A stretch of 49,942 nt of DNA from Corynebacterium striatum ATCC 6940 (lineage in GTDB: Bacteria > Actinomycetota > Actinomycetes > Mycobacteriales > Mycobacteriaceae). A model generated the notes under the pieces. That model saw nothing but the letters and a program-made list of their open reading frames with translations. It searched no databases and was not told the origin of the DNA. How positions within the stretch are numbered: the stretch's first letter is position 1; each line of letters begins with the position of its first letter. The position numbers and the translations under genes were made by a program. The stretch lies in NCBI RefSeq assembly GCF_000159135.1, contig NZ_GG667521.1, positions 195,039 to 244,980 of the forward strand, written 5' to 3'. This document shows, in pieces, positions 1 to 10,990 of this stretch.

Positions 1-30
1 TCCCGATTTGCGCGCGTGAAAGGCCGGTAA
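1..30 (+). CDS. C-terminal end of an upstream gene, probably the ABC importer permease (partial)
   Basis: The first 30 bases read in frame 1 as a basic tail, SRFARVKGR, ending in TAA at 28-30, two bases before the ATG of the ABC ATPase at 33. A hydrophilic basic tail and such tight spacing fit a FecCD-type permease just upstream of its ATPase. Only nine codons are visible, so the identity is inferred from context. Confidence 0.35.
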   Translation, partial: SRFARVKGR

Positions 31-32
31 AA

Positions 33-830
33 ATGAACGAACAAAAAGTGTATGACGGTGCGCCGGGCGTGAGGGCTGAAAGGCTGAGCATGTCCTATGG
101 CAGAACTGCCCCGTTAATTCTCGACTCGGTGGATGTGTCTTTCCCCGCGGGCAAATTCTCAGCCATCATCGGCCCGAATGGTTGTGGAAAGTCCACCCTG
201 GTGAAGGTGCTTGCGCGGTTAGAAACACCGAGCGCAGGTGCGGTGCATATTGGCCAAGAAGACGCAGCTTTACTCTCGCGGCGAAAATATGCCCAGCGCG
301 TTGCTGTGATGTCGCAGCAATCCGTAGCCCCTGAGGGGATTAATGTCCGAGAATTGGTTGCGCGAGGGCGCTTCGCTCACCAAGGATTTATGGGGTGGAG
401 GAGCCAGGAAGACGAGCGTGCTGTTAGTCGTGCGCTAGCGGAGGTAGGCCTTGAGGAATTGGAAGAGGCCGAGGTGGCGGCGTTGTCAGGTGGTCAGCGT
501 CAACGTGCTTGGCTGGCCATGGCTCTCGCACAGGAAACGCCTGTACTTTTCTTGGATGAGCCAACGAGTGCCTTGGATATTGGGTATCAGCATTCCTTCA
601 TGAAGTTGATGAAAGAGCTGGCGGGTAGCAAGACCCTCGTTGCGGTAATTCATGACTTGGCGCATGTGTTGCGTTATGCCGATTACGTCGTGGCGATGAA
701 AGATGGAACGGTGTGGGATGCGGGCGCGCCGCGCGATGTCATTAACCCTGCCCTGATCGAGGATCTTTACGGCTTGGCAGTCCGCGTTGTGAATGCGGAC
801 GGAGAGCCAGCAATCGTCCCAGTGGGGTGA
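33..830 (+). CDS. ABC transporter ATP-binding protein, iron-siderophore/heme uptake type
   Basis: A 265-residue cytoplasmic ATPase of the FecE/FepC family that would power uptake of ferric siderophore or heme with a FecCD permease and a lipoprotein receptor lying left of the window. Visible motifs are Walker A GPNGCGKSTL (near residue 47), the Q-loop region VAVMSQQS, the signature LSGGQRQRAW and Walker B VLFLDEPTSALD, then the switch histidine in VIHDLAHVL. The length is normal for the family. The ATG lies two bases after the preceding stop, which implies an operon. The substrate cannot be read from the ATPase alone; iron is inferred from family resemblance. Confidence 0.85.
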   Translation: MNEQKVYDGAPGVRAERLSMSYGRTAPLILDSVDVSFPAGKFSAIIGPNGCGKSTLVKVLARLETPSAGAVHIGQEDAALLSRRKYAQRVAVMSQQSVAPEGINVRELVARGRFAHQGFMGWRSQEDERAVSRALAEVGLEELEEAEVAALSGGQRQRAWLAMALAQETPVLFLDEPTSALDIGYQHSFMKLMKELAGSKTLVAVIHDLAHVLRYADYVVAMKDGTVWDAGAPRDVINPALIEDLYGLAVRVVNADGEPAIVPVG

Positions 831-894
831 GCCGCCAATTGAGCAGCTTCATTTCCCCAGCGTGCTGGCAATAAATAAAAAGTTGAGTCGATCG

Positions 895-920
895 GGAACA
901 ACTTTGAGTTTGTCCGCGTT
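895..920 (+). promoter_or_regulatory. Putative SigH-type promoter of the dnaK operon
   Basis: GGAA at 895-898 and GTT at 918-920 are separated by 19 bases, matching the corynebacterial SigH pattern (GGAA about 18-19 bases upstream of GTT). The clpB upstream region at 15972-15997 has the same GGAACAA start and the same spacing. Heat and oxidative stress control of dnaK by SigH is known in C. glutamicum; the assignment here rests on motif match. Confidence 0.6.
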
Positions 921-926
921 GTGTAG

Positions 927-947
927 ATTGAGTGACCGGCGCTCAGG
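927..947 (+). promoter_or_regulatory. HAIR-like HspR operator 1 upstream of dnaK
   Basis: ATTGAGT, seven bases, then GCTCAGG. The HspR operator consensus (HAIR) is CTTGAGT-N7-ACTCAAG. The right half is identical to that of the clpB site at 15922-15942. It lies just downstream of the proposed SigH promoter, where bound HspR would block transcription. Confidence 0.6.
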
Positions 948-1002
948 TTTGGATGACTTTGAGTGTTGCTTCTGTTAGAGTCGCTGACTGGACGCGGCAG
1001 AA

Positions 1003-1023
1003 GTTGAGTCGCGCATTATCAAC
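1003..1023 (+). promoter_or_regulatory. HAIR-like HspR operator 2 upstream of dnaK
   Basis: GTTGAGT, seven bases, then TATCAAC: a full left half-site and a right half with five of seven positions of ACTCAAC. It sits 37 bases before the dnaK start. Weaker than the clpB operator at 15965-15985 but with the same spacing. Confidence 0.5.
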
Positions 1024-1059
1024 TTAAGAACAAACCCAACCAAGCAAGGAGAAAAGATC

Positions 1060-2903
<1,844 letters not shown>

Positions 2904-2904
<1 letters not shown>

Positions 2905-3662
2905 TGACTCAGGACAGCGGAATGCCGCAAAACCCAGGCGACCCGGACAACACCGATCCGGAAGCAACCTCGGCGGACCGCGCTGAGGCAGCTGCCGCAG
3001 AAGCTCAGGAGGCCCAGGCTGCACAAGATGCGCAGGCTGACTCCGCCGAAGAGGCAGTACTCGATCCCACCTTGGACGCTGACCTTGAGGCAGCGCTTGC
3101 CGACGTCACTGAAGACGACGCCGCCGCAGAGGCTGAGGCTGATGCCACCGCCGATGCTGCGGAGGAATCCGGCAACGGCCTCGAGGCGCAGCTCGCCGAG
3201 CGAACTGAAGATTTGCAGCGTCTGAACGCGGAGTACACCAACTACCGTCGCCGCACCGAGCGCGAGCGTCAAGCTGTCATCGAGACTTCCAAGGCCAAGG
3301 TCCTGGCAGAATTCCTGCCTATCCTTGATGACCTAGAACTCGCACGTCAGCACGGTGACCTCGAAGCAGGTCCTTTGAAGGCAATCGCGGACAAGCTGAT
3401 CGGCGTGCTGGATAAGAACAACCTCGTGGCCTTCGGCGCAGAGGGCGATGCCTTCGACCCAGAGATCCACGAAGCCGTTCAGGATCTGTCTAACGGTGGC
3501 GAGCAGGCAGTGGGAACTGTCCTTCGTCGGGGCTACAAGGTCGGCGAGAAGCTGGTGCGCACCGCGATGGTGATCATCGCAGATGCACCTAGCGCGACCG
3601 ACGCTTCCGCGGACGGTACGGGCGGTAGCGATACCGCGAACTCGGAATCTGATTCCGAATAG
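2904..3662 (+). CDS. grpE: Nucleotide exchange factor GrpE
   Basis: A 252-residue cochaperone that releases ADP from DnaK. The first 85 or so residues are a low-complexity tail rich in Ala, Glu and Asp, longer than in E. coli but common in actinobacteria. A coiled coil follows ([20 protein letters not shown]) and then the beta domain with FDPEIHEAV and [21 protein letters not shown], the GrpE signature. The start overlaps the dnaK stop (TAATG), so translation is probably coupled. A second acidic tail closes the protein. Confidence 0.96.
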
Positions 3663-3860
3663 GGTGAGGTGGCGTCAGGGTCTTATACCTTGGCGCCATT
3701 TCAGTCAGTAGCCCAGAAGCTGGCAGCCCCGGAGCGCGGGGCCGCACTGACTCTTGGCCGCTTTTAGAACACTTAAATAGAATTAGAACAACTTTTTTAG
3801 AAGCTCTAGCCCCCTAAAATCCACCGCAGTGGTGGTTTTCAAGAAAGGAGGGGATGCCCA
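3663..3860 (+). promoter_or_regulatory. grpE-dnaJ intergenic region with hairpins
   Basis: This 198-base gap splits the heat-shock operon. It contains an imperfect hairpin near 3672-3702 and, at 3821-3835, CCACC-GCAGT-GGTGG followed by TTTTC, a weak terminator-like hairpin just before the strong dnaJ ribosome site AAAGGAGG. A -10-like TAAAAT lies at 3815-3820 without a clear -35. These fit partial termination after grpE or a separate dnaJ-hspR promoter. No HAIR operator is seen here. Confidence 0.4.
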
Positions 3861-5090
3861 GTGAGCGCTAAACCCGAATGGGCAGACAAAGATTACTATG
3901 CGGATCTGGGGGTCTCCTCTTCCGCGTCAGCAGAAGAGATCAAGCGCAGCTACCGCAAGCTAGCGCGTGAGAATCACCCGGACACTAACCCCGATAACCC
4001 GGCGGCAGCAGAGAAATTTAAGCGTGTTGCCGAAGCCTATGACGTGCTTTCCGACGCCACGACGCGCAAGGAATACGACCAGTTTAAGGCCATGGTCCGC
4101 AGCGGCGGTGGGTTTGGACGGATGGGAGGCGCCGGCTTTCCCGGCGGGTTTCGATCTTCGCACATGGGCCAAGGAGCGGCGGAAGAATTCGACCTCTCCG
4201 ACATCTTCGGAGGACGATCGACTGGAGGAGCGTCTCAAGGCGGCGGTTTTGGGGATATCTTCGGTGGCGTTTTCAACCGCGGCGGTAGTGCTGGCCACAC
4301 AGCTCGGCCGTCGCGGGGGGCCGACGTCGAAACGGAAATAACCCTCGAGTTCCGCGAGGCCGCAAAGGGCACCACGATTCCTCTGCAACTCACGGGTGAA
4401 GCTCCGTGCACCACCTGTCACGGTTCCGGTTCTAAGTCCGGTAAGACCTCGCAGTGCAAGAACTGCAAGGGCACCGGATTTTCCTCCGAAAACCGCGGGG
4501 CCTTCGCCTTCTCCGCGCCATGTACCGAGTGCGACGGTACGGGCCAGAAGATCGAGGACCCCTGCACTGACTGCAACGGCTCTGGCACGGTCCATCGAAC
4601 CCGTTCGATTACCGTCCGCATCCCTGCTGGCGTCATTGATGGCCAGAAGGTCCGGTTGGCGGGCCAGGGTGAGGCTGGCCCCAACGGCACACCGGCCGGC
4701 GACCTCTTCGTCGCCGTCAAGGTAAAGCCGGACAAGGTCTTCACACGGGAGGGCGACGACCTGCACGTCACCGTGCCGGTATCCTTCGCCGAACTGGCGT
4801 TGGGCGACACCATTACTGTGCCGACCCTCGATTCCCCGGTCCGTGTCAAGGTTCCCGCGGGCACCTCAGACAGACGGACGTTGCGCGTGCGCAACCGCGG
4901 CGTCGCCAAGCGTGGCGGCAAGTCCGGTGACCTTCTAGTTACGGTCCAAGTGACCGTGCCAACGAATCTCGATGGCGCAGCAACCAGCGCTTTGCGCACT
5001 TACGCGCAGGCTGAACGGGACTCGGGCTTCGATCCGCGCGCTGGCTGGGAGGGCAACGTCTCCCACGGTAGTGCCGCGGGCAGCGCTTAA
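3861..5090 (+). CDS. dnaJ: Chaperone protein DnaJ
   Basis: A 409-residue type I Hsp40 that delivers clients to DnaK and stimulates its ATPase. In order: J domain with HPD at 39-41; a Gly/Phe-rich stretch (about 80-150); a zinc domain with four CxxCxGxG modules between 183 and 242 ([32 protein letters not shown]); then the C-terminal beta-sandwich domains. The GTG start at 3861 follows AAAGGAGGGG. hspR begins 11 bases after its stop. This is the DnaJ co-transcribed with hspR, not necessarily the only DnaJ of the cell. Confidence 0.96.
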   Translation: MSAKPEWADKDYYADLGVSSSASAEEIKRSYRKLARENHPDTNPDNPAAAEKFKRVAEAYDVLSDATTRKEYDQFKAMVRSGGGFGRMGGAGFPGGFRSSHMGQGAAEEFDLSDIFGGRSTGGASQGGGFGDIFGGVFNRGGSAGHTARPSRGADVETEITLEFREAAKGTTIPLQLTGEAPCTTCHGSGSKSGKTSQCKNCKGTGFSSENRGAFAFSAPCTECDGTGQKIEDPCTDCNGSGTVHRTRSITVRIPAGVIDGQKVRLAGQGEAGPNGTPAGDLFVAVKVKPDKVFTREGDDLHVTVPVSFAELALGDTITVPTLDSPVRVKVPAGTSDRRTLRVRNRGVAKRGGKSGDLLVTVQVTVPTNLDGAATSALRTYAQAERDSGFDPRAGWEGNVSHGSAAGSA

Positions 5091-5101
5091 AGGAGGCAAC
5101 G

Positions 5102-5527
5102 ATGAGCAAGGAAAACCAGGCAGGCACCAAGGCGGTCTACGTGATTTCCGTTGCCGCCGAGCTCTCCGGTATGCATGCACAAACCCTGCGCACCTATGAC
5201 CGCATCGGGCTCGTTTCGCCCGCTCGTACCCAGGGCGGCGGACGCCGTTACTCTGACCGGGACATCGAGTTGCTGCGCAAGATTCAGGTCCTCTCGCATG
5301 ACGAAGGCGTGAACTTGGCAGGTATCAAGTCGATTATCGAGCTCACCGAGGAGCGCGACCAGCTAGAGGCCGAGCGCGATTCTTTGCTCGCCGAGGTGCA
5401 ACAACTGCGCGAGCAGGCAGGCATGCGCCAACCGCGCGGCGAACTCGTGCACGTTCCGCGGTCCACCTCAGTTGTGATGTGGACGCCGCGGCGAAACCGT
5501 CGCCGAAGCGAAGCAGGAAACGATTAG
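5102..5527 (+). CDS. hspR: Heat-shock repressor HspR (MerR family)
   Basis: A 141-residue MerR-type regulator. The N-terminal winged helix (about 16-85) contains VISVAAELSGMHAQTLRTYD and SPARTQGGGRRYSDRDIELL, followed by a helix-rich dimerisation segment (ERDQLEAERDSLLAEVQQL) and a basic tail. HspR binds HAIR operators, with DnaK as co-repressor in Streptomyces. Candidate operators are present before dnaK (927, 1003) and clpB (15922, 15965), so the gene probably represses its own operon and clpB. An ideal AAAGGAGG precedes the ATG, and a terminator follows at 5533. Confidence 0.93.
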   Translation: MSKENQAGTKAVYVISVAAELSGMHAQTLRTYDRIGLVSPARTQGGGRRYSDRDIELLRKIQVLSHDEGVNLAGIKSIIELTEERDQLEAERDSLLAEVQQLREQAGMRQPRGELVHVPRSTSVVMWTPRRNRRRSEAGND

Positions 5528-5532
5528 AACTA

Positions 5533-5577
5533 CCCCCGCTATCTGGATTGGATATAAATCCGGTTACCGGGGTTTTT
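5533..5577 (+). terminator. Rho-independent terminator after hspR
   Basis: An imperfect inverted repeat (CCCCGCTATCTGGATT with AATCCGGTTACCGGGG) is followed by TTTTT. It ends the dnaK-grpE-dnaJ-hspR operon. Confidence 0.75.
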
Positions 5578-5650
5578 CTGTATTCAGTAGAACCAGGATG
5601 GCAGCTCATTAACCCCGTTGTGAAGATTTGAGGCAAGAAAACAACAACAT

Positions 5651-5662
5651 TTTGCAAAGCTT
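5651..5662 (-). promoter_or_regulatory. RamB-like site upstream of the aldehyde dehydrogenase
   Basis: On the minus strand this reads AAGCTTTGCAAA, eleven of twelve positions of the RamB consensus (A/G)AACTTTGCAAA. It lies just before a -10-like TATGAT at 5665-5670, so binding would occlude the promoter. RamB, RamA and GlxR control of ald is known in C. glutamicum; the site here is inferred by motif. Confidence 0.55.
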
Positions 5663-5683
5663 GTTATGATGGCAGCCAGAAAT

Positions 5684-5699
5684 TGTGGGATGTCACACA
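5684..5699 (+). promoter_or_regulatory. GlxR-like (CRP-type) site upstream of the aldehyde dehydrogenase
   Basis: TGTG-N8-CACA, matching both outer half-sites of the GlxR consensus TGTGANNTANNTCACA. It lies about 15 bases after the -10-like TATGAT and 70 bases before the start codon, a position that suggests repression. Confidence 0.5.
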
Positions 5700-5768
5700 T
5701 TCTCCAACAGGGGTGACGTCACGCAGTTACACACAGCAACCCAACCTGTTGAAAAGAAAGGCTTCACC

Positions 5769-7289
<1,521 letters not shown>

Positions 7290-7319
7290 GTCTTTCGTTT
7301 CGAGCAGCTGCTGCTTGGG

Positions 7320-8480
7320 TTAGCGCCGAGCAATCCTTCCTAGGCCCCGCAGGAATGCGGGGTCTTCGAAGTATGAGCTGTGGTCACCGGGCAGACGGTT
7401 AGCCCCTGGCAGGGGTGTGGCGCCGAAGGCCGCGGAGCTCGGGTCCGGGCCGTGGATTCCACCGCCTGGGCCTGTGGTGGTGCCGATGGGATCGTGCGCG
7501 TTTGTCGACGCCCATGTGCGCGCTCTTAGCTCGCTAGCTGTTGTGGCATCGGTGCCGGGGCTGCCGACGAAGACCACGTCATCCGCAACGTTGTCGGCGC
7601 GCACTGCCTTTCCCGCCACCACAGAACCGTAGGAATAGCCCACGATTATTCGCTGCGCGCTAGGAAAGCGTTGGCCCACGGCGCGCTGGAAGCGCTGTAA
7701 ATCCTGTGCGCCGCGTGTAGCTGGTGCCTCGTGCAGCGCCCCGCTTAGGTTGCGTGGCGCGGAGTATCCCATCCACGCCACGGCTGGACCGCCGGTCGCG
7801 TGCGCGATTGCCCGCGCGCGTTCGATGCCCCGCTGCCAGCCGCCGGGGTCCGAGGAACCAACGCCGCCGATAAACGTGGTGACGCTAGCGGCCGCGGTTC
7901 CCACCTTTGTCGGATCGACAAGCACCGCGACTCGGCCGGGACCTGCTTCGAGAATCTTTACGTCGGGATTGTTGGCGGCAAGGGCGGCTGCCTCCGGTGG
8001 GGCGGTGCTCAGTTGCATTTGGTGCAGGCTGTCTAAAGGCATCTCGGAGAAGTCTTCGAAGTAGTTGCCGCCCGGGGCGAGCTCCGGGGTGCATAGTGCA
8101 TCGATTTGGGCGGCGCAGGCCCAGTCGAGGGCGTCAGCAAGAGCGTCAAGTGCATTCAACATTGTGCCCAGCTGATTGGACCACGGCTGGACCTCATCCA
8201 TTCGGGTAAGCATGCCGATTGCCTGGGCGCGGAGTTCTTCGACGCGAGTAAGTAGGGGTTGGTAGCTCTCCAACACCAGTGCCGCGGCGCGCATGGCCTC
8301 GGCGGGAATCATGAGCTGGCCGGTGGTGGCCGAAAGCTGGCTCCGGGCGGCCTCCGCAAAGTCGCCGAAAATTGGCAGGCGTACCCAATTATCGAGCGAA
8401 CCCTTAATAAATAAGTCGAGCTCAGCGCCTGAGTTGTGGAGGTGTCGTGCGCTCAGTGTGAGGCTTGCTGCACGATTCAT
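7320..8480 (-). CDS. Alpha/beta hydrolase, DUF1023-like
   Basis: A 386-residue protein with an alpha-helical N-terminal half (about 1-165) resembling ESX/WXG-type helical hairpins and a C-terminal alpha/beta hydrolase domain. The nucleophile elbow is GYSYGS with Ser283. A likely acid is Asp330 (AHDPIG) and the His is 367 (PGDHSSYF). There is no signal peptide. The layout matches actinobacterial DUF1023 proteins, whose substrates are mostly unknown. The ATG overlaps the stop of the preceding small gene by four bases, so the two are probably co-translated. Lipase or esterase activity is plausible but not shown. Confidence 0.75.
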   Translation of the reverse strand: MNRAASLTLSARHLHNSGAELDLFIKGSLDNWVRLPIFGDFAEAARSQLSATTGQLMIPAEAMRAAALVLESYQPLLTRVEELRAQAIGMLTRMDEVQPWSNQLGTMLNALDALADALDWACAAQIDALCTPELAPGGNYFEDFSEMPLDSLHQMQLSTAPPEAAALAANNPDVKILEAGPGRVAVLVDPTKVGTAAASVTTFIGGVGSSDPGGWQRGIERARAIAHATGGPAVAWMGYSAPRNLSGALHEAPATRGAQDLQRFQRAVGQRFPSAQRIIVGYSYGSVVAGKAVRADNVADDVVFVGSPGTDATTASELRARTWASTNAHDPIGTTTGPGGGIHGPDPSSAAFGATPLPGANRLPGDHSSYFEDPAFLRGLGRIARR

Positions 8481-8737
8481 TGCAGGCCCCCGTCCAGTGT
8501 CTGCGCCAGGTCTATGTCTAAATGCTGGGCATGGCCCAGGAATTGATCGAGGTTGTTAAGGGCGGCGTCGTGAAGCGCGGCGTTCTTGCTCAGCGTTGAA
8601 TCCCACTTAGCCTGAATGCGGGCCAGCGCCGTTGCGGTGCGCGGGTACTCAGGCGGTGGGGGAGCCGTTGGGAGGTGCCGGCGGCCAAGAAGGGAACTGA
8701 CGGTGGAACGGGCGGAATCTGCGATAAAGAAGTTCAT
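8477..8737 (-). CDS. Small helical protein co-encoded with the DUF1023 hydrolase
   Basis: An 86-residue protein if it starts at ATG 8737, which has AAGG eight bases upstream; a 121-residue form starting at 8842 is open but has no good ribosome site. The sequence (SLLGRRHLPTAPPPPEYPRT, then a charged helix with SKNAALHDAALNNLDQFLGH) is mostly helical with a short proline-rich segment. I do not recognise a family by motif. Small helical proteins in front of DUF1023 hydrolases are common in actinobacteria and sometimes resemble WXG100 partners, but no WXG motif is seen here. It overlaps the hydrolase start by four bases. Confidence 0.6.
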   Translation of the reverse strand: MNFFIADSARSTVSSLLGRRHLPTAPPPPEYPRTATALARIQAKWDSTLSKNAALHDAALNNLDQFLGHAQHLDIDLAQTLDGGLQ

Positions 8738-8840
8738 AAACCCAGCCTTGCGGAAGATGTCAAGGATTTTCCATACCCAAATTCTCTGCGAGGGCAGATC
8801 TGTGGATAACTCATCGCGACTTGCGCTATTTTGGGTAGTC

Positions 8841-9650
8841 ATGTTGGTAGCTGCAGTGCAAATTCAGACCGGCGGAGACATCGAGGAGAACCTCGAGTTG
8901 GCCGTGGAGAAAATCCGTGTGGCCGCGGAAGGCGGCGCGCAGCTCATCGTGCTGCCGGAGGCTACCTCCCAAGCTTTCGGAGCAGGTCGCCTCGACAAGC
9001 AGGCACAGGGGCTCGAAGGCAACTTCGTGACCACCATTCGTGCGGTGGCGCAGCAGCTCGGTGTCACCGTGGTGCTGGGCATGTTCAGCCCAGCGGACAC
9101 CGTTGAGCGTGATGGCAAGACCATCAACCGCGTGAGCAACACTGCGCTCATCGCGGGGCCGGACGTTCTTGGCGGTTACGACAAAATCCACACTTATGAC
9201 GCCTTCAATTACAAGGAATCCGACACGGTGCGCCCGGGTGAGGCGCTTGTGGCTTTCGACGTCGCCGGCATCACCGTAGGCGTGGCAATCTGCTACGACA
9301 TCCGCTTCCCAGAGCAGTTCAAAGAGCTGGCTCGCCAAGGCGCCCAGGTCATCGTGGTGCCTACGAGCTGGGCTGATGGCCCGGGCAAGCTCGACCAGTG
9401 GCGCCTGCTCAGTGCGGCGCGCGCGTTGGATTCCACCTCGTACATCGTCGCGGCGGGTCAAGCCCGCCCGGGTGGCAAGGAAAAGGCCGGTGAGGATTCT
9501 GGCCCCACCGGCATTGGTCACTCCGTTGTCGTGGCGCCTGACGGCACCCGCGTAGTTGAAGCCGGCTACGAACCGGAGATCATCTATGCCGAAATTGATG
9601 CCGCGCTCGTGGAGAAGACGCGCAAGGCAATCCCTGTGCTCGAGGCTTAA
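8841..9650 (+). CDS. Carbon-nitrogen hydrolase (nitrilase superfamily amidase)
   Basis: A 269-residue enzyme expected to hydrolyse a C-N bond of a small amide. The catalytic triad is visible: Glu40 in LIVLPEATS, Lys115 in GGYDKIHTYDAF and Cys151 in GVAICYDIRFPEQF. This sequence set resembles the Nit/omega-amidase and deaminated-glutathione amidase branch rather than true nitrilases; the substrate is not determinable here. The frame is open upstream to 8616, but that part overlaps the divergent small gene and MLVAAVQIQ is the normal family start. GGGTAG lies just before the ATG, and a TATTTT seven to eight bases upstream could also give a near-leaderless transcript. It converges on the next gene with 15 bases between stops. 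Confidence 0.88.
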   Translation: MLVAAVQIQTGGDIEENLELAVEKIRVAAEGGAQLIVLPEATSQAFGAGRLDKQAQGLEGNFVTTIRAVAQQLGVTVVLGMFSPADTVERDGKTINRVSNTALIAGPDVLGGYDKIHTYDAFNYKESDTVRPGEALVAFDVAGITVGVAICYDIRFPEQFKELARQGAQVIVVPTSWADGPGKLDQWRLLSAARALDSTSYIVAAGQARPGGKEKAGEDSGPTGIGHSVVVAPDGTRVVEAGYEPEIIYAEIDAALVEKTRKAIPVLEA

Positions 9651-9665
9651 GGCTCGCCCACCACG

Positions 9666-10922
9666 CTATTGCTTTGTCCACTCGGACTTTTTCCATGCGG
9701 CCCATGCGTCCCAGTCCTCCCAGCCGTCGAGATCGGCTGCGGAAGCTGCCCACTCATGTCCGCGCTGCCAGGACGTTTCTTCGATGTGCTCAGCTGGGAC
9801 CCCGTGGTTGAGCAGCGCTTCGCGGGAAACCTCCACGCGGTCGGCTGGGCCAACCAGGATGAAGCGCTTGCGCTTAGCTGCCGTGCCCTCGTGCAGGAGG
9901 ACAGCCTCCATAGGGTCTTCGGTGGACTCCACGCTAAAGCCCTCCGCCTGAGGCTGCGCGCCCAGCAACCACGGGTCTTGGGCGCTACGCGCGATGCAGT
10001 GCAGCGACAGTCGCGGTGCAAGGGCTTGGACGTTGGCTTGGAAATGCGTGTCGTAGTGCTCGCCCGGGGAGGGCATCACGCTGTAGATGCTGAGTCCTGC
10101 GGGAAGGTCATTGGAGTTCAAGCAATCCAGCAGCGCTGCGCGTGCGGCCGCCCAGCCGGTTCCGAAGCTAATCAAGGCGGTACCTGCTTGGCCTGCTTGC
10201 GAAGCAGCTTTTGTACGCAGCTCAAGCGGCTCGCCGGCAGGCGCGCCCAAAGTCCACCAGTCCCCAGGTTTGGCCTTGGCCAGCATGGAGGAGGCGTCGC
10301 CAGCTAGCGCCACGTGGAAGGTCAGCTGCCCGGTCGCATCGGCGGGGTGGGCTGGAGTGAGCATGCGCCATGTGCCGGGCAGCAGCTGCGAGGTGATGGG
10401 AAAGTGCTGGCCGGTTTGGTAGTCAATGGGAGCGCCGGATTCCACCCGGATGATGGCGGTCTTGCGGTTGGGGTGCTCGACCGCCACGACCTGGGCGCTG
10501 TGCGCAGGGGCGACGTCGGCGACGTCGTCAGCATGCGCTGCCTCCGCCATGGCTTGGCACACCATGTGGAGGGCGCGAGTGGCGACCTGCTGTTGGTGGC
10601 TGGTGAGCGCTAGGGCTTCGAAGCCTTTAATGAGGGAAGCTTCGAACTTGGGATAGATTTCCGGTGGGAAGCCGTGGCGGCGGTGCTCGCGGCCGAGTTG
10701 CTTGATGCGCTCGAGGGTTTCCGCAGGCACTGTGCCGTCGTCTTCAGCGGCGTCGAGTACCCAGGCCACGGCCGGGCCGAGCGCTGGGTGCGTATCGCGC
10801 ATGGACAGGGCGAAAATCTGGCGTGACTCCGCCACGGTGGCGAAGAAGTGCTCGTGCACCGCGTCGCGGTAATCGTCAGCGTGTCTGCGTACGTGTTCGC
10901 CCAATTCCTTCATGTCAGTCAA
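9666..10922 (-). CDS. Flavohemoglobin-like protein: globin plus degenerate FAD/NAD reductase domain
   Basis: A 418-residue protein with a globin domain (about 1-135) and a ferredoxin-reductase-like region (about 140-385). Aligned by eye with E. coli Hmp, the proximal heme His is His80 (LGREHRRHG) and Tyr90 (PEIYPKF) also matches. The distal Tyr B10 of Hmp is replaced by Phe27 (EHFFATV), and the E7 Gln is not seen. The FAD motif RxYSxx is replaced by RMLTPAHP, and the NAD motif is FGTGWAAAR. The C-terminus carries a tryptophan-rich tail. Classic nitric-oxide dioxygenase activity is therefore doubtful; heme binding is likely. It stands alone on the minus strand. Confidence 0.7.
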   Translation of the reverse strand: MTDMKELGEHVRRHADDYRDAVHEHFFATVAESRQIFALSMRDTHPALGPAVAWVLDAAEDDGTVPAETLERIKQLGREHRRHGFPPEIYPKFEASLIKGFEALALTSHQQQVATRALHMVCQAMAEAAHADDVADVAPAHSAQVVAVEHPNRKTAIIRVESGAPIDYQTGQHFPITSQLLPGTWRMLTPAHPADATGQLTFHVALAGDASSMLAKAKPGDWWTLGAPAGEPLELRTKAASQAGQAGTALISFGTGWAAARAALLDCLNSNDLPAGLSIYSVMPSPGEHYDTHFQANVQALAPRLSLHCIARSAQDPWLLGAQPQAEGFSVESTEDPMEAVLLHEGTAAKRKRFILVGPADRVEVSREALLNHGVPAEHIEETSWQRGHEWAASAADLDGWEDWDAWAAWKKSEWTKQ

Positions 10923-10990
10923 TCCTACTTGGGGCCTTGGAAGAAAGAGGACGAAGAAAGTGGGCTAGTCCCCCTCGGTTGAGCCTCGCT

